DNA of 64,000 nucleotides from Brassica napus (taxonomy: Eukaryota > Streptophyta > Magnoliopsida > Brassicales > Brassicaceae): the NCBI RefSeq assembly GCF_020379485.1, contig NC_063438.1:9686335-9750334 (forward strand), read 5' to 3'. Under the pieces are notes generated by a model. It worked only from the letters and a program-made list of their open reading frames with translations, was not told the DNA's origin and ran no database searches. Positions 24,860 through 36,944 of this stretch are shown piece after piece (within the stretch, counting starts at the first letter, position 1; the number at the start of each line of letters is the position of its first letter). The translations under genes and the position numbers were made by a program.

Positions 24860-25175
24860 TACGACGAAAATTAATTGGATGGCCAAAAAAAAAACGTGAG
24901 CCACCTACCAAGTTGGTGGATTCAAAATTTCCTCGTTAAGTACACGTAAAATATTTCGTCGTAAAGAACTCGCGAAATTTACGTGGCTTTTACGAGGAAA
25001 TAGTTTTTCCTCGTAAAAGCCACGTCAATTTACATCGTCTTTACGACGAATATGTTTTGTCGTTACCTTACGACGAAATAACGATGCTTTTCTTTTTCCA
25101 CGTACTTTCCTCGCAAAATCAACGTTTTTTTACGAGGATTCTTTTTCCTCGTTAAATTTCCTCGTTAATGTTACG
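24860..25175. repeat. CACTA right subterminal repeat array
   Basis: Motifs such as TCCTCGTAAA, TTACGACGA and CCACGT in both orientations mirror the left array. The array begins upstream of the transposase start, so it also overlaps that gene's promoter. Confidence 0.85.
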
Positions 25176-25188
25176 TTTTCTTGTAGTG

Positions 25189-26895
25189 AGATGTGTTTCT
25201 AGATTAAATTAAAATTTATACGATTAAATTCACTGGTACTTCATAGTTCATATGCAGGTTTTAGATTTAACTTGATAGTGATAACATACTTTTAATATAT
25301 CTGATATAAAATAATAATTATTATTACGATGATTAATGTTTTCTAAACATTTATGACATTTCACTCTCCGTTTAATTCTTCTTCACTCCTACTAATTTGT
25401 TCTTCATCATTATTTTGCTCATTTGTACTGGTTAGAAACTTAAAACCTAGTAAGGTTTAAGCTTCTCGACGTTCTCCTCAGAAAAATAACAAATCGGACA
25501 GCGGAAAAAAGCTTGGTTAGACGACGTGGGAATAACGATCCGTGAAACGTCTGTGTTACGGTGACTCTTTGAAACGGACCGTTACCGTTACCATTATACC
25601 AAGAATTAGTTGAACCGGCTGAAGACCTAACCAAAATTTCTGCAACATCTTTCTACGTACCGAATCAATGAATATGAACTTTAGCATCGCAGTTTCTAAA
25701 ATGCTAAAAAAAAAAAAAAACTCTTCGAGCCCTTTGAGTCAAATACATTATATGAATTTTGAAATTTATAAATAACTACAATGATATCCTGTGACAAAAA
25801 ATAAAATAACTACAATGATATATTTGCGGTATACTTTTAGTGGGTGTGGTTGGGTATGTGTTTGTTCGCCATTGACGAAGAAAGAGTGTTAAGATTCGAA
25901 ACGTTTTGAGATACCAAGGAGAGCGTAAGAGAAAATGAAATTTGAATTAATGGCATATTGGGCTTTAATAAACCCCGAGTCGTGAAAAATGCAGGACCGT
26001 CAGTATCCAACGGATCTCAAATCGATTCGGTTTGGAAAATGTATCCGTTAGATAATCATTACTGACAAAGATGCAGTGTATCCGTTAGAAAATCAACACA
26101 ATAATCAACACAATAATAACACAAGTGTTTCAAGGAGTTGACATCTCAGCATTTTCGAACTCCACAACATGTTAATTAATGAAAAAAATTGGAATGCCAA
26201 TCGAAACATTTCAATTTAACAAGTCATTTTTAGTTTTGACACATCATCGATTATTAATTTACTTATAATTGACTAGCTCTTTCACATTATTTGTTTAGTC
26301 AAAATGGAATCAATTTCAAAAATGATAGTTTCCAAAGCGTTTATATAGAGAGTCATTTCTATACTTTTCTCTTTTTCAGTCATACAGAATCCACAAATCG
26401 TGCAATGGTGATTGCTTTCATAGTTAGGGCATGCTCTAGCCAGTCCATGATACCCCATCTTACGTTATGTCAAATTTCTTCGTAGCTTTTTTCCAAGGGA
26501 TGCCTCCACAGGTGGATTTTTTATTCAGTTGAATCTCTCGAATGATAAATGATCAAATTTAAGTTTTTTGTGTATTTTGTTTTGCTCAGACTTGGGACAA
26601 CAAGAACAACACGGGTACATTACGAAGCAACAAAATCATCTCACTGGAATCATAGACGATAATGGGAGTTGCTGCTGTTGGCGTTTACAGAGTTAAGAAG
26701 ACGACATGGCTAAGTTGCTAGAGAGTTCGCTGAGAGAATCGTTGCACAATCAAATTACATGAACTGAAAGTAAAACCTGTTTGTCGCTCTATCAATTTGA
26801 TGTCTTAAGAACACTCTTTTATTTTTGTTTATCCTTGGTGAAAATTAAAAGTGCTATTAAATTATTCTCCCAACTATTTGAACTTTACCTTGTTA
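25189..26895. other. Intergenic DNA, possible exon remnants
   Basis: No intact gene is found. On the minus strand 25581-25447 a 44-codon frame contains FFRCPICYFSEENVEKL and ends in a stop. Its Cys-x-x-Cys pair recalls the second half of a zinc or RING domain but is too short to assign. Around 26580-26765 on the plus strand the base composition is exon-like (GACTTGGGACAACAAGAAC), yet no frame stays open. A 14-A run lies at about 25708-25721. Confidence 0.35.
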
Positions 26896-27350
26896 TCTAT
26901 TCTATTAAAAGGGAAGCATTTTTAATAAATCTACTTATAAATGTTGTTTGGACCTATTAATTAGAATTTAGTTAGACACATTATTTAATCTCTACACATA
27001 GCATATCCTAAATAATATAAGGAAATAGTTATAATCTCCTGCATTTTAGGAAATATCAGTTAATTGAAATATTTACACAACTATATTTATAAATGAAATC
27101 TTCTACGATTGCCAAAGAAAAACGAATCATATAAAATAATTATCTTCTGCAATTCACGTTTAACTAAAAGTAAAATATTTATTTTAATATTTTAATCAAC
27201 CATTGTATTCTAATATCACTATTTCAGTCCTAAAGCCATAAATAGCAGTATAACATATTTATTAATAAGATCATATTCAATGATATTTTATACAAAAATA
27301 ACCATTAAAAATATTTTATCACCCAACGTCATGATTGTTATGTTGCAACA

Positions 27351-28288
27351 TCTATACTATTAAAGCATGATCCTATTTTAAAAATTTAGGATTCTACCCT
27401 TGAATTTTAATCATATTTACAAAATAATAGAAATATCTCATATTTATGGTAACAAATAAATTTTCTTTACAAACCAAAACAAAACCATAATGCTAATTAA
27501 CTATTAGCATTTACTATAGGTAAAACTTTATCATATCCATAGCAATTTTGTTTCGACTAGATTTTTTTTTTGAATAATTAGATATTTTTAATCATGTGAA
27601 ATATACTTAATTTTGCGGATAATAAATAAATTAAACTAATATAATTTATTTATTAGATACAAATTAATTGAAGTGTTTTTTGTAGTGTATTTTCCTAATA
27701 TGAGAAATAAATAAAAACCATAAACTTTCCATTTTACAATTTTTATAGTTGAGTTTTATATGGTGGAACAAATATATGCATCTAAGTAAATAAATAAATA
27801 AATAATCATTAAAAGTTAAAATCTGCAAAGAATAATATTAAAATATGCAATGTGAAATATCATTTATTTTTTCAACTTATATAGTAGTGTTTTTATATAA
27901 TTGGAACAAATATATGCATCTAAATGATCAAATAAAATATTATCAATAAAAAATAAGATGTGCAAAAATAATATTAAAATATGTAATGAGAAAATATCTT
28001 TAGTATATAAATATAATACTTTAGAATAAATTTAAATTAATACAATATTTTTCTAAACAATTAACTTCTTTAAAAATAATTTCATAAATATAAATATAAT
28101 TTTTTTATATATCATATCTAATATCTATGATTATAACATAAACAATCAGTAAATTTTAAATGTATATGGTTATCATATATAAAAACACATAATCTTATAA
28201 TTTAAAATAAAATTTTATAATTAAAAATTTTGTAGAATTTTAAAAGAGAATTAATTCCGCGCTTTTTAAAGCGCGGGTCAAAATCTAG
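27351..28288 (+). mobile_element. Non-autonomous Helitron
   Basis: It starts with TCTATACTATTAAAGCATGA after an A. It ends with a GC-rich hairpin (CCGCGCTTTTTAAAGCGCGG, 28258-28277) followed by GTCAAAATCTAG, with a T next. The 5' TC, 3' hairpin plus CTAG and A/T insertion site are the Helitron hallmarks. It is AT-rich with no Rep/helicase. A second, related 5' end (TCTATTCTATTAAAAGGG, preceded by A) lies at 26896 with no 3' end of its own, so the element may be longer (26896-28288) or carry two alternative 5' ends. Confidence 0.8.
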
Positions 28289-29044
28289 TGTCTCATTATG
28301 TATTTCTAAATCGCATATCATCTGGACTGACGGAAAAAGAGTTGATGAATAAATCTCTTTTGAAGTTCTTAGTCTCACTGTGGTTTAAAAGCTTCTGCTT
28401 TTGAAATAATGTTTTGGGTTTGGATAACCAAATTTATAAACTTGGGTGTTCAAGAAGTAGTCTTACATTTATGAAAATTAAATAATATAATGATGTTTTA
28501 TTCCACTTCTTTGTACTTGATTGACAAATAAAAAACACTCTAAAGTTTTAAGGGATTTTTGCAAAATTGACTTACAACTCAAAGTCAAACACAAAAACTA
28601 ACTTTTTTTTTTTGGAAATTAGTTATGCCCTATTCACCCCACAAGTTCATATAATTCACGAAAATGCCATCAATTTTTTTTTATTTATTTTTTTTCGAAA
28701 ATGGCATTTTTACTCACTCACCCTCATCATCTTTAAGTAATTACAAGATTGACATTGTCATCAATACCATAACCACCATGAACAGCCAATTTGAAGCTCT
28801 TAATGCTCCCAAAATCGATTTACCCTTCTTCTTTCTCCATTCTTATGAACTAAACACAATATCTCTCTCAATTTCTCTCCACATTAAGCTAAAAAAACCC
28901 AAGATTTTGATTCTACATTTTTTTTATGGTTCATAGAGTCAAAGAAGCTAACGATTCTGGGTGGGTCACTTTCGTTTAAGATTCTGTGTTCTTGGAGAAG
29001 CCTTATGTGTGCTAAGGAAGTTATCTCACCAATTTAAGATATGA

Positions 29045-29960
29045 AATCAAGTTTTTTTCCAGATTTGTTCGTCCAGGTAAGTTGTCTGGCTGTAGACGAC
29101 TTACCTGAAAGTCGTCTGGTCAACGCAGAGGTTATTTTTGCAATTGACTTTGAAATATGTTTTCTGAGACGACTGAAAGTTAAGTCGTCTGATTTTGTTT
29201 GGTTACAAAAAATCTCCAAAGAACCTAGACGACTTAAATTTCAGTGGTCATAAGTTAGTTTTGCATTTGACTGGATTATTTCAGAAGTTTGACTTTCCCG
29301 GACGACTTACATTTCAGTCGTCTGGTGAAAATTGAAATATTAGTATTTTATTAACACTAAACGACTTACAATTAAGTCGTTATATGTTAGTTTTGCAATT
29401 GAAAAAAAAAATTCAATATTTAAATATACCCAGACGACTTACAATTCAGTCATCCGCCCGACGACTTACATGTAAGTCGTCCAGGATTTTATTCCGAGAT
29501 TCTGGTCAAACCTCGTCAATCCTGTACGACTTACTTGACTTACAAGTAAGTCGTCTATATATAATTAAATATTGAAGTTTTTTTTCAATTGCAAAACTAA
29601 CCTATGACGATTTAATTGTAAGTTGTCTAGTTTTAAAAAAATATTGATATTTTAATTTTCACGAGACGACTGAAATGTAAGTCGTCCAGGAAAGTCAAAC
29701 TTCTGAAATAATCTAGTCAAAATGCAAAACTAACCTATGACGACTGAAATGTAAGTCATCTAGCTTTTTTGGAGTTTTTTTTAACCAAACAAATATAGAC
29801 GACTTATTTTTCAGTCGTCTCAAATAACAGATTTCAAAGTCAATTGCAAAAATAACCTCTGCGTTGACCAGACGACTTATATTTCAGTCGTCTGGAATAC
29901 TTAGATTGAAGTCGTCCGCGTCGACCTAAATGGACGACTTCTCTGGAAGTCTACTAGATG
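29045..29960. repeat. Palindromic motif array in copy A
   Basis: The palindrome AGACGACTTAC-N-GTAAGTCGTCT and its halves recur about every 30-80 bases, many as perfect or near-perfect 20-25-base inverted repeats. The second half of the array is roughly an inverted copy of the first: AACCTCTGCGTTGACCAG near 29851 mirrors CTGGTCAACGCAGAGGTT near 29117. The whole 900-base block could fold into one long stem. Confidence 0.8.
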
Positions 29961-30739
29961 ATCTCCGTGGATGTCATCTGCATTAATGTTTAATAAACTT
30001 GCATTTTCTCTAAAACTAAAAGACTTTTTAACATTTTCTTGTTAATTCATGTTTATTAATGAATATTTGGGCTACTGAATGAAATTTATAATTTAACTGG
30101 TGATATTTATGAGGTTACCAACATTCACGTTAATTAAAGTTTTTAACTGATCCGAGAAGACTTCCATGCGCTAGTTTTTAAGTCTTCTACCCTAGTTTTT
30201 GAATAACTTGTATTTTTAAGAGTGATAAGTAACTTCAAGATATGTAAAACTCATATTTACAAAATATGTTCTCTCCCTTAGTTTTATTAAATTTGACTAA
30301 GTTTTTCAAATAAAAAATATGATATGCTTTGACTAGTTACTATTGTTTGTTTCCATCTCTTAAGTAGTATTGTTATAAACACTAATGACGATTATTGTTA
30401 TGAGTTGGAAAAAGGTTAAAATGCTTCTTAAAATGTTGTATCAATATGAAGCTACCAACATTCTTGTTTATTAAGATGAGAAAAAGGCCATTGGAGTTTA
30501 TTATTGCATATGAGAGATTCAAAGATAAGAAAAACGCTACTGAAGTCTATTATTTCATTGATTTGTAAATGTGTAAACACATTGTTAGCACATGTATTAT
30601 ATCTTGGGAAACATTATTACTGATTTTACAAAAAATTCACAACTAAAAGAGTAGACATGCAATTCACAAAATAGACCACAAACAAAATTATTATAAATCA
30701 TTCCTCTACAAAGACAAGCTTGGACTCCACTTGATATTG

Positions 30740-30960
30740 AAGAAGACTTTGTGAGAAAACTTCCAGGAAGTCCAGATGACTTCTAGGAAGTCCAGACGAC
30801 TTCCAGGAAGTCCAGACGACTTCCAGGAAGTCCAGACGACTTTCAGAAAGTCCAGACGAATGAAATGGAAGTAGTCTGGAAGACTTTCTGGAAGTCGTCT
30901 AGTGCATTATATTTTAGACGACTAACATGTAAGTCGTCTTAGAAGTCTTCCAGATCTGAA
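30740..30960. repeat. Second, direct motif array in copy A
   Basis: CTTCCAGGAAGTCCAGACGA repeats about five times in tandem (unit near 20 bases), then appears in the opposite orientation (GAAGTCGTCT). The unit is itself a near palindrome (CTTCCAGGAAG). Confidence 0.85.
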
Positions 30961-31314
30961 AAACCTGCATATCAAATTCAAATCTGAAAAACCTGCATAT
31001 CCAAAAACGTTCAAATGACTTAAAAACTGAGAATATGAGTGGAAGATTAGATAAATCTACCTTTATAGAACACACAAAAATACATTTATAAAATTATTAG
31101 ATCTACCTTTAAATTTGTGGAAGATGAGTGCCATCTGATTAAAAACCTGCAAAAGAGATAGATTAGTAAAAAATACATGAGACAAAACTGAAAAATTCAT
31201 ATAAAATTTGGTGTTTTCAAGTCAAAAAGATTAGAGAGAGGTTGAAGAGTTTTAGAATGATGAACATTACATTTTTGTTGCAGCCATTGGAGAGGATGAG
31301 AGAGAATGTGTAAA

Positions 31315-32358
31315 TCAATACCATTAAAAGAGGATCATTCACTTAATGAAAATTACAGTTTCTCAAAAATACCCTTATTTTTACAAAGGATGAATAAAAT
31401 TCATTAATGACATTTAAGTCTTTTGGTTTTGGGCCTACATGTACATTTAAATAGATCTATAAATAATGGGCCTATATATATTTAAAAGATATACTAACTT
31501 TAAATATAATATATGTATAAATATATTACGAACTATAAATAAATTAGCAAACATGAAAATATAATTTTCTTAAATATACATATCAATATTCAAAACAGAT
31601 CATTTGAATATTATACATTTTTTCAATACAAACCAAAATCCTATATCCTACACCATATATCATATCCATATTTGAATATCATTTTTCCATTTATAATGTC
31701 ATTTTATACATAATATTGATATGACAATTACGAGTGTTCAAGAAAATTTTAAAAACTATATTAAAATTAATTTTTAAATCTAAAATAAAAACACAAACTT
31801 ATAATAGGTTATTAATGACGAAAATAAACTAATATTGTCATATCAATAAGTTTTTTGTATTATCATTTTTTATTTGGATAACATAATAAATTTTTATCAA
31901 ATTCTAAGGAATCACTAATTTATGTAATATTAATAGATACATGAGTAATTTAATCAATTTTTTTTAAAAAATTACTATTAGATTTTTTGTAATCGGATCA
32001 ATGGTATCAGATTGCAGGTTAATAGTGAGTTTTTGGATTTTTACCTGGTTATATCAGATTTTTAATTAACGAATTTTTCATTAAATCCGAACCGGATTAT
32101 ATACAATGTATCGGGTCTATAGGTCCAACTATGAATCTAGGTCAGATATGAAAACAAATCTTAAAACTCAAACATTATTATAGAACAACTACCATATTTC
32201 GAAAAAATACCATATTTTGAAGAGAAAAAAATGATAAAACCCTAAAAACTCAATTGTTATGGTTCGAAACAAAAAAAATTGTAATTTGCAAATCAGTTTT
32301 CGATTAATAAATGAAAAACAAACAAACCCGCGCTTTCTAAGCGCGGGTCAAAATCTAG
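31315..32358 (+). mobile_element. Helitron nested in MULE-like copy A
   Basis: It starts TCAATACCATTAAAAGAGGA after an A and ends CCCGCGCTTTCTAAGCGCGGG (32327-32347) plus TCAAAATCTAG before a T. MULE-like copy B gives the unoccupied site: GAGAATGTGTAAA joined directly to TTTTTCTTTATAT at about 55970-55993. This fixes both ends to the base. A sister copy lies at 59449-60486. No protein gene is present. Confidence 0.9.
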
Positions 32359-32535
32359 TTTTTCTTTATATAGGGAGACAAAAAATCCAATTAGGTTAAA
32401 TATTTTTGTTTTAGACGACTTACTTGTAAGTCGTCCAGAAGAGTTTAATATTTTTAGCGGGAAATTAAAATATTTTTAGCGGGAAACTAAAATAGAAGAT
32501 TTTCCAGACGACTTACAAGTAAGTAAAAGCCGAGG

Positions 32536-32677
<142 letters not shown>

Positions 32678-32682
32678 TTGAC

Positions 32683-33211
32683 TTGCATGGAAGCTTCATC
32701 GGACGTCTGCTTCCCGCTTCGGAACCGGAATCGGAATCGGAACCTTGTGGAAGCTTGCGGAATCTCGCTTCCAAAACGTTTCTAAAATATTCTCTTTAAA
32801 AATCTGTTGGAAGCTTACGATTCCATTTTGGAATCACGCTTCCGTTTTAAAAAAAATACAATGTATATCAATAAAATATAAAACCATAGTTTAAATCTAT
32901 ATAAAATATAAAAAAAATAATAGTAATGAATATTGAGTTATAAATATACAAATATCAAAAATAATACTATAAATTATCTTTATGCATTGAGATTTTTTAT
33001 TAAAAATATAGCACATATTGAAACATATTGTATCAATTATTTATGAAGTATTAAAAATAATTAATATAATATTTTTTGTAAACTTAATTAATGTGTATTT
33101 TTACAGTTTTAATATAAAATCATTTCAAAATTATTATAAATGAATAAATGTTTTATTTCAAATTAAAATCATATAATTTTTAGTCCTAATTTTTTTTTAA
33201 AAATTTACATA

Positions 33212-33250
<39 letters not shown>

Positions 33251-33361
33251 GGATATACGCTTCCAACACGTATCCGCTTCCTAACATTTTAAAAAATTTC
33301 GCTTCTGCGTTTCTTTACGCTTCCGCTTCCACGTATCCGTTTCCGTTTCCATGTAACATAG
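32683..33361. mobile_element. hAT-like non-autonomous element
   Basis: An 8-base direct repeat, TTCTTGAC, lies at 32675-32682 and 33362-33369, the target size of hAT elements. Near the ends, CATGGAAGC (left) is matched by the inverted CATGGAAAC of the right end. The interior has GGAAGC/GCTTCC motifs clustered at both ends in opposite orientation and an AT-rich centre with an (AT)n run at about 33216-33242. No transposase is present. The outermost bases of the left end do not match the right end, so it may be slightly truncated. Confidence 0.5.
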
Positions 33362-33369
33362 TTCTTGAC

Positions 33370-34019
33370 GAAGTTTCGTTTGTTCCGACGGTTTGTGCAT
33401 GCGGAAACTCGTTAGAATCTTAGATTAGTAAGTTTTTTTTTCCGATTTCTCTAATCTCTAGATCGTGAATTTTTTTCTGTTTTCGTCTTATCTTATTTAG
33501 GGGTTTCTTGAAATTGATGTGATCGTTTGGATTTCGTCCTTCTCTTCGTGATTTTGCCTTAGGGTTTCAAGTATCTTAATCGTTCTTTGGTTTAATTTTG
33601 GTCGTTATGGAAGCGCTTGACTCCGCGTGAAACCGTCGTTGACCTTGAGGTACTTCTCGGTCTTATGCTAGAGTTTGATCTATTTTAAAGTTTGATCGTG
33701 TTTTAGATTTGGGGTATTTGATGTTATAATTATGGATATTATCAATATCAGGACTTAAGATCGATTATAGAAAGTGAATAGAGTAGATACTTATATGCAT
33801 ACATTTGAAATCTACTTGATTTATTTCCTAGGCTAGCGTTTACTAGTACTATTGTTGATTGATCATATATATATATATATTACTTTTGAAGGATTACATA
33901 TTGAACGATTAATTTTAATTCAAAGGTTGATGTGAATAGACATTGGGAACTAATAATGAAATAGAGATTTGTTTTGAGTTCCAAGTTTGTTCTGTCAGCT
34001 GTTTTCACCAATACAAATG
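33370..34019 (+). other. Gene-leader-like sequence, no coding frame
   Basis: The text reads like a plant 5' UTR with an intron: T-rich, TTAGGGTTT and TAGGGGTTTC motifs, possible donor at 33429 and an ATG at 33608 (MEALDSA then stop). With the hAT-like insertion removed, the TC tract at 32539-32672 joins directly to it. It continues after the LTR element at 36165. No protein can be assigned. Confidence 0.35.
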
Positions 34020-34024
34020 ATAAT

Positions 34025-36159
34025 TGTTGGGGGTGGGCTTTGTCAGTCAATTAAGCTCATTGAACAATTAGTTAGGAGTAAAAAACTCTAGATTCTTATT
34101 TTTATAAATAAGGAAACACTTCTTCTTATTAGAGAATCCTCTATTTCCATTCTTAGATCTAGAACATTTTCTTATAGAGATTTATAGATTATAATGTTCA
34201 CTTTACATTTCAAATCATCTTTCTAATGAATCTTTAATCAATAAATTTTTTTTGATTTTCTTTTTCCATTTGATTTCAATGATGATTTCTCTTAAGGCTC
34301 TATGAATCTAATTCTTAGATTCTTACATGTATGAATCTAACAAACACACCGTTTTTGGGTCAAACAGTTGGCGTTAAGAGGGGGACAAAAAGAACTATTT
34401 TCAAAGCATATCGAACTTGGGATCAAGACGATGAGATGAGGAGAAGCTTCTCGGTGGACCAAAAGAAGATCCTTATGAGACTTTGATCAAACACTTGGTG
34501 GGCTAACAATATCATGAAGAAAGAAGCTTTCTCATCATCCTCTACTTTGTTTTACTCTTTTGGTGATGAATGTTTGTTCTCCCATCTGCACATCACCAAG
34601 ATCAACACAAACAGACATGACATCTTCATCAAAGTTGCCGACAAAAAAAGATAAGTTTCAAACCTTATGATTATTACATTGAATAATCATCATTGGACCA
34701 TCATCCTCTTATTACGAGTTCCACCATGTCTTGTAACTTGCTTAGAAAGTTGTTTGTCTAGCTTTTATATACATATCAAACATTACGAGATACACATGCA
34801 CTCCACGTTTTGACCATATTATTTTTATGGTCATATGAGGAGAAGAAGACAAACTTTCTTTGCACGTTACATCATGAAGCACGTGATGATCTCGGCATCC
34901 CGTTGTCAAATGATTTGTTCTCAGAGTCTCGCTCTCAAGGATGACGAACTCATCAACTAATAAGTGTTTCTCCAACGATCATCAAGGTGACATCTCGGCA
35001 TCTCGTTTCCAACGATTGGAGTTTATCTCGAAAACTGGATAATCAGTAACCTCCGTTCATGGATCATAACCACCCGGCGATGACCGTTCATCATACGATC
35101 ACATCAGTCATGATTCAATCTCGGTACCCGGCTTCTAACGCTTCACCACCATGACGTCTTCAAAAGCTCCATCAACAGAAGCTTGTTGCCGACTTCTTAA
35201 GACTCACACCGACCCTGTTCTCGGCAGTCACCTCATCTTGTCACCAGCGGCCATGATCAGATCTCGGCACAAGTTGGGTGGTAATGATTAATTAATCATC
35301 TCATCATCTCATGACAATCATCCAGCCAAGGTTCTCGGCGAAGATGTGGAAGTAGGCAAGCAGTGTATAGCTCTCGGCGACCTCGAACACTTCTTCACGC
35401 CAAAAATGCTTTGATTTCGTTAAGTTTGGACCTCGGCAAAGGCGTTTTGTCAAAAAAATCTCGGCACCTCGTTTGATGTCTATGCGTCTACTTCTCATCA
35501 AAACTCGAGACTTCATCATGGGATCATTCCATCTACACATGGATTGCATCAATGCCGCGAGGACATATCCACCCATGGCGATTTGATTGTGACGGTTTGT
35601 CCATGGCGGTACGTTCATGACGATGTCTATGGCGACTTGACTTGTTCTTGGCAGTTTGTCGATTGACGCTTCATCCATGGCGACTCATTCAGGTGGTTCA
35701 GAACGCTGTCCACACAGATCGTTTGTGCAACCATCCCCGGAGATGTCTGATTGTTGTCAGAAGTATGTCAATGACAGCTCGCCCGGGACAGTATGTCCAT
35801 AACACTTCGTTTATGACAACCTAACCATGAGAGTCCGTTCACGATAATTCGTCTGTGACATAAGTATGTGTCTATTTTATTGTCTCATAAACCTTATTTG
35901 TAAAATTCACAGAGATCGATTTCTCCTCTTTACGAACTGGGGGCTTACTGTTGGGAGTGAGCTTTTCCCTTCAACTAGGTCCATTGAACAATGAGTTAGA
36001 CCCATTCTACTAGGAAATCCTATATTCTTACTTTTATAAATAAGGAGACAGTTATGATCTTCTTTTTCCATTTGATTTCAATGATGATTTCTCCTAAACC
36101 TCCATGAATTTAATTCTTTGATGTATGAATTCAACAAACACACAGTTTTGGGTCAAACA
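34025..36159 (+). mobile_element. Non-autonomous LTR retrotransposon (TRIM/LARD-like)
   Basis: The LTRs begin TGTTGGG and end GGGTCAAACA: 5' LTR 34025-34366 (342 bp), 3' LTR 35949-36159 (211 bp, with an internal deletion of about 130 bp). The target duplication ATAAT lies at 34020-34024 and 36160-36164. A GTTGGCGTTAAGAGG site directly after the 5' LTR resembles the primer-binding region of gypsy-like elements, and CTGGGGGCTTAC precedes the 3' LTR as a polypurine-type tract. The 1.6-kb interior has no gag or pol frame and is rich in CTCGGCA and CCATGGCGA repeats. The strong LTR divergence means it is the oldest LTR insertion here. Confidence 0.8.
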
Positions 36160-36164
36160 ATAAT

Positions 36165-36469
36165 GTCTCTCTGTTTTTGTTTCTTTTTATTTATAAAGAA
36201 TGTTTGTGTGGAGAAGACACCATTGACAGATACCAGTGCATCATCTCTGAATAGGATCTCTGAGACAAATGAATAGACGTTTGAATCAGCAAAACAAATA
36301 AGCTCTTTTTCTCTGTTTTATTGATTTATTTACAAGTTTATTTTTGGCTTTGGTTTTATCAAATCCCAGAAAGATCAAAAGCAGATACTAATCTAATAGT
36401 GTTCTGTCAGATTCTTATTTGGGGACATTGTTCCTTTGCGTGAAGTCTAGACCCTGAGAAAATTTAAAC
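36165..36469 (+). other. Continuation of the leader-like sequence after the LTR element
   Basis: One exon-like patch (GAATGTTTGTGTGGAGAAGA, then ACACCATTGACAG) is visible but no frame stays open. It leads straight into the hairpin-motif array. Confidence 0.3.
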
Positions 36470-36944
36470 CATAGCCCTAACAATGATTGGTTGGTGAAGT
36501 GCATGTCTAAGCAAAGGATAGAAAATATGACATTGACATACGTTAGTTTACCCATGTCTTACGTAAACAAGACTTAAGATAAGTCTTTAGACAGAGACTG
36601 TGATTGTACCCACGGCTTGCAATAAAGTTTTTAGACAAAGTTTATCAAACATTGGATGGATCAAAACAACCAACGGTTTACTAAAAATTCTTTAGACAGA
36701 GACTTAGAAACGTTAGATAGATCAAATGACCCACGGCTTACAAAAAAGAAGTCTTTATACAGAGACTATGAAACGTTGGATGGATCGAATGACCCACGAC
36801 TTACAAAAAAAAGGTCTTTAGAAAGAGTATGAAACGTTGGATGGACCATAACGACCCACAGCTTATCAAAAAAGTCTTTAGAGAGTCAAAGACAATGAAT
36901 GTGTATATTGGATGGATAAAGTAACAAACAGTACACTGTAAAGT
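36470..36944. repeat. Degenerate hairpin-motif tandem array, segment 1
   Basis: Irregular units of about 45-65 bases carry CCCACGGCTTAYAAA followed by GTCTTTAGACAAAGACT and, in this segment, ATGAAACGTTGGATGGATC. The core AGTCTTT-AGAC-AAAGACT is a 7-bp stem with a 4-base loop. The array is interrupted by the LINE at 36945-40196, whose target duplication ACACTGTAAAGT is part of the array. Confidence 0.8.

Larger units (their letters stand above)
28552..32530. mobile_element. MULE-like non-autonomous element, copy A (right end lost)
   Basis: It is homologous along its length to copy B at 52934-59318. Both begin GGG(G)TNTTTGCAAA, TGACT and AAAGTCAAACACAAA, and share the segment ACAAGCTTGGACTCCACTTG, the repeat GACGACTTAC/GTAAGTCGTC and the end block ATATTTTTAGCGGGAAACTA. 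Copy A stops near 32530 at a TC microsatellite and lacks the last 750 bases and right terminus seen in copy B. A Helitron is nested at 31315-32358. No transposase is present. The Mutator assignment rests on copy B's 9-bp target duplication. Confidence 0.65.

Noticed and set aside
29045..29960. CRISPR-like array of palindromic repeats
   Set aside because: The spacing is irregular, the repeats vary, and the DNA is a plant nuclear transposon.
30740..30850. CRISPR-like direct repeats
   Set aside because: The 20-base units are tandem with no spacers.
35304..35678. 124-codon minus-strand frame in the LTR element
   Set aside because: No gag, protease or other domain is visible, and it overlaps the repetitive CTCGGCA/ATGGCGA interior.
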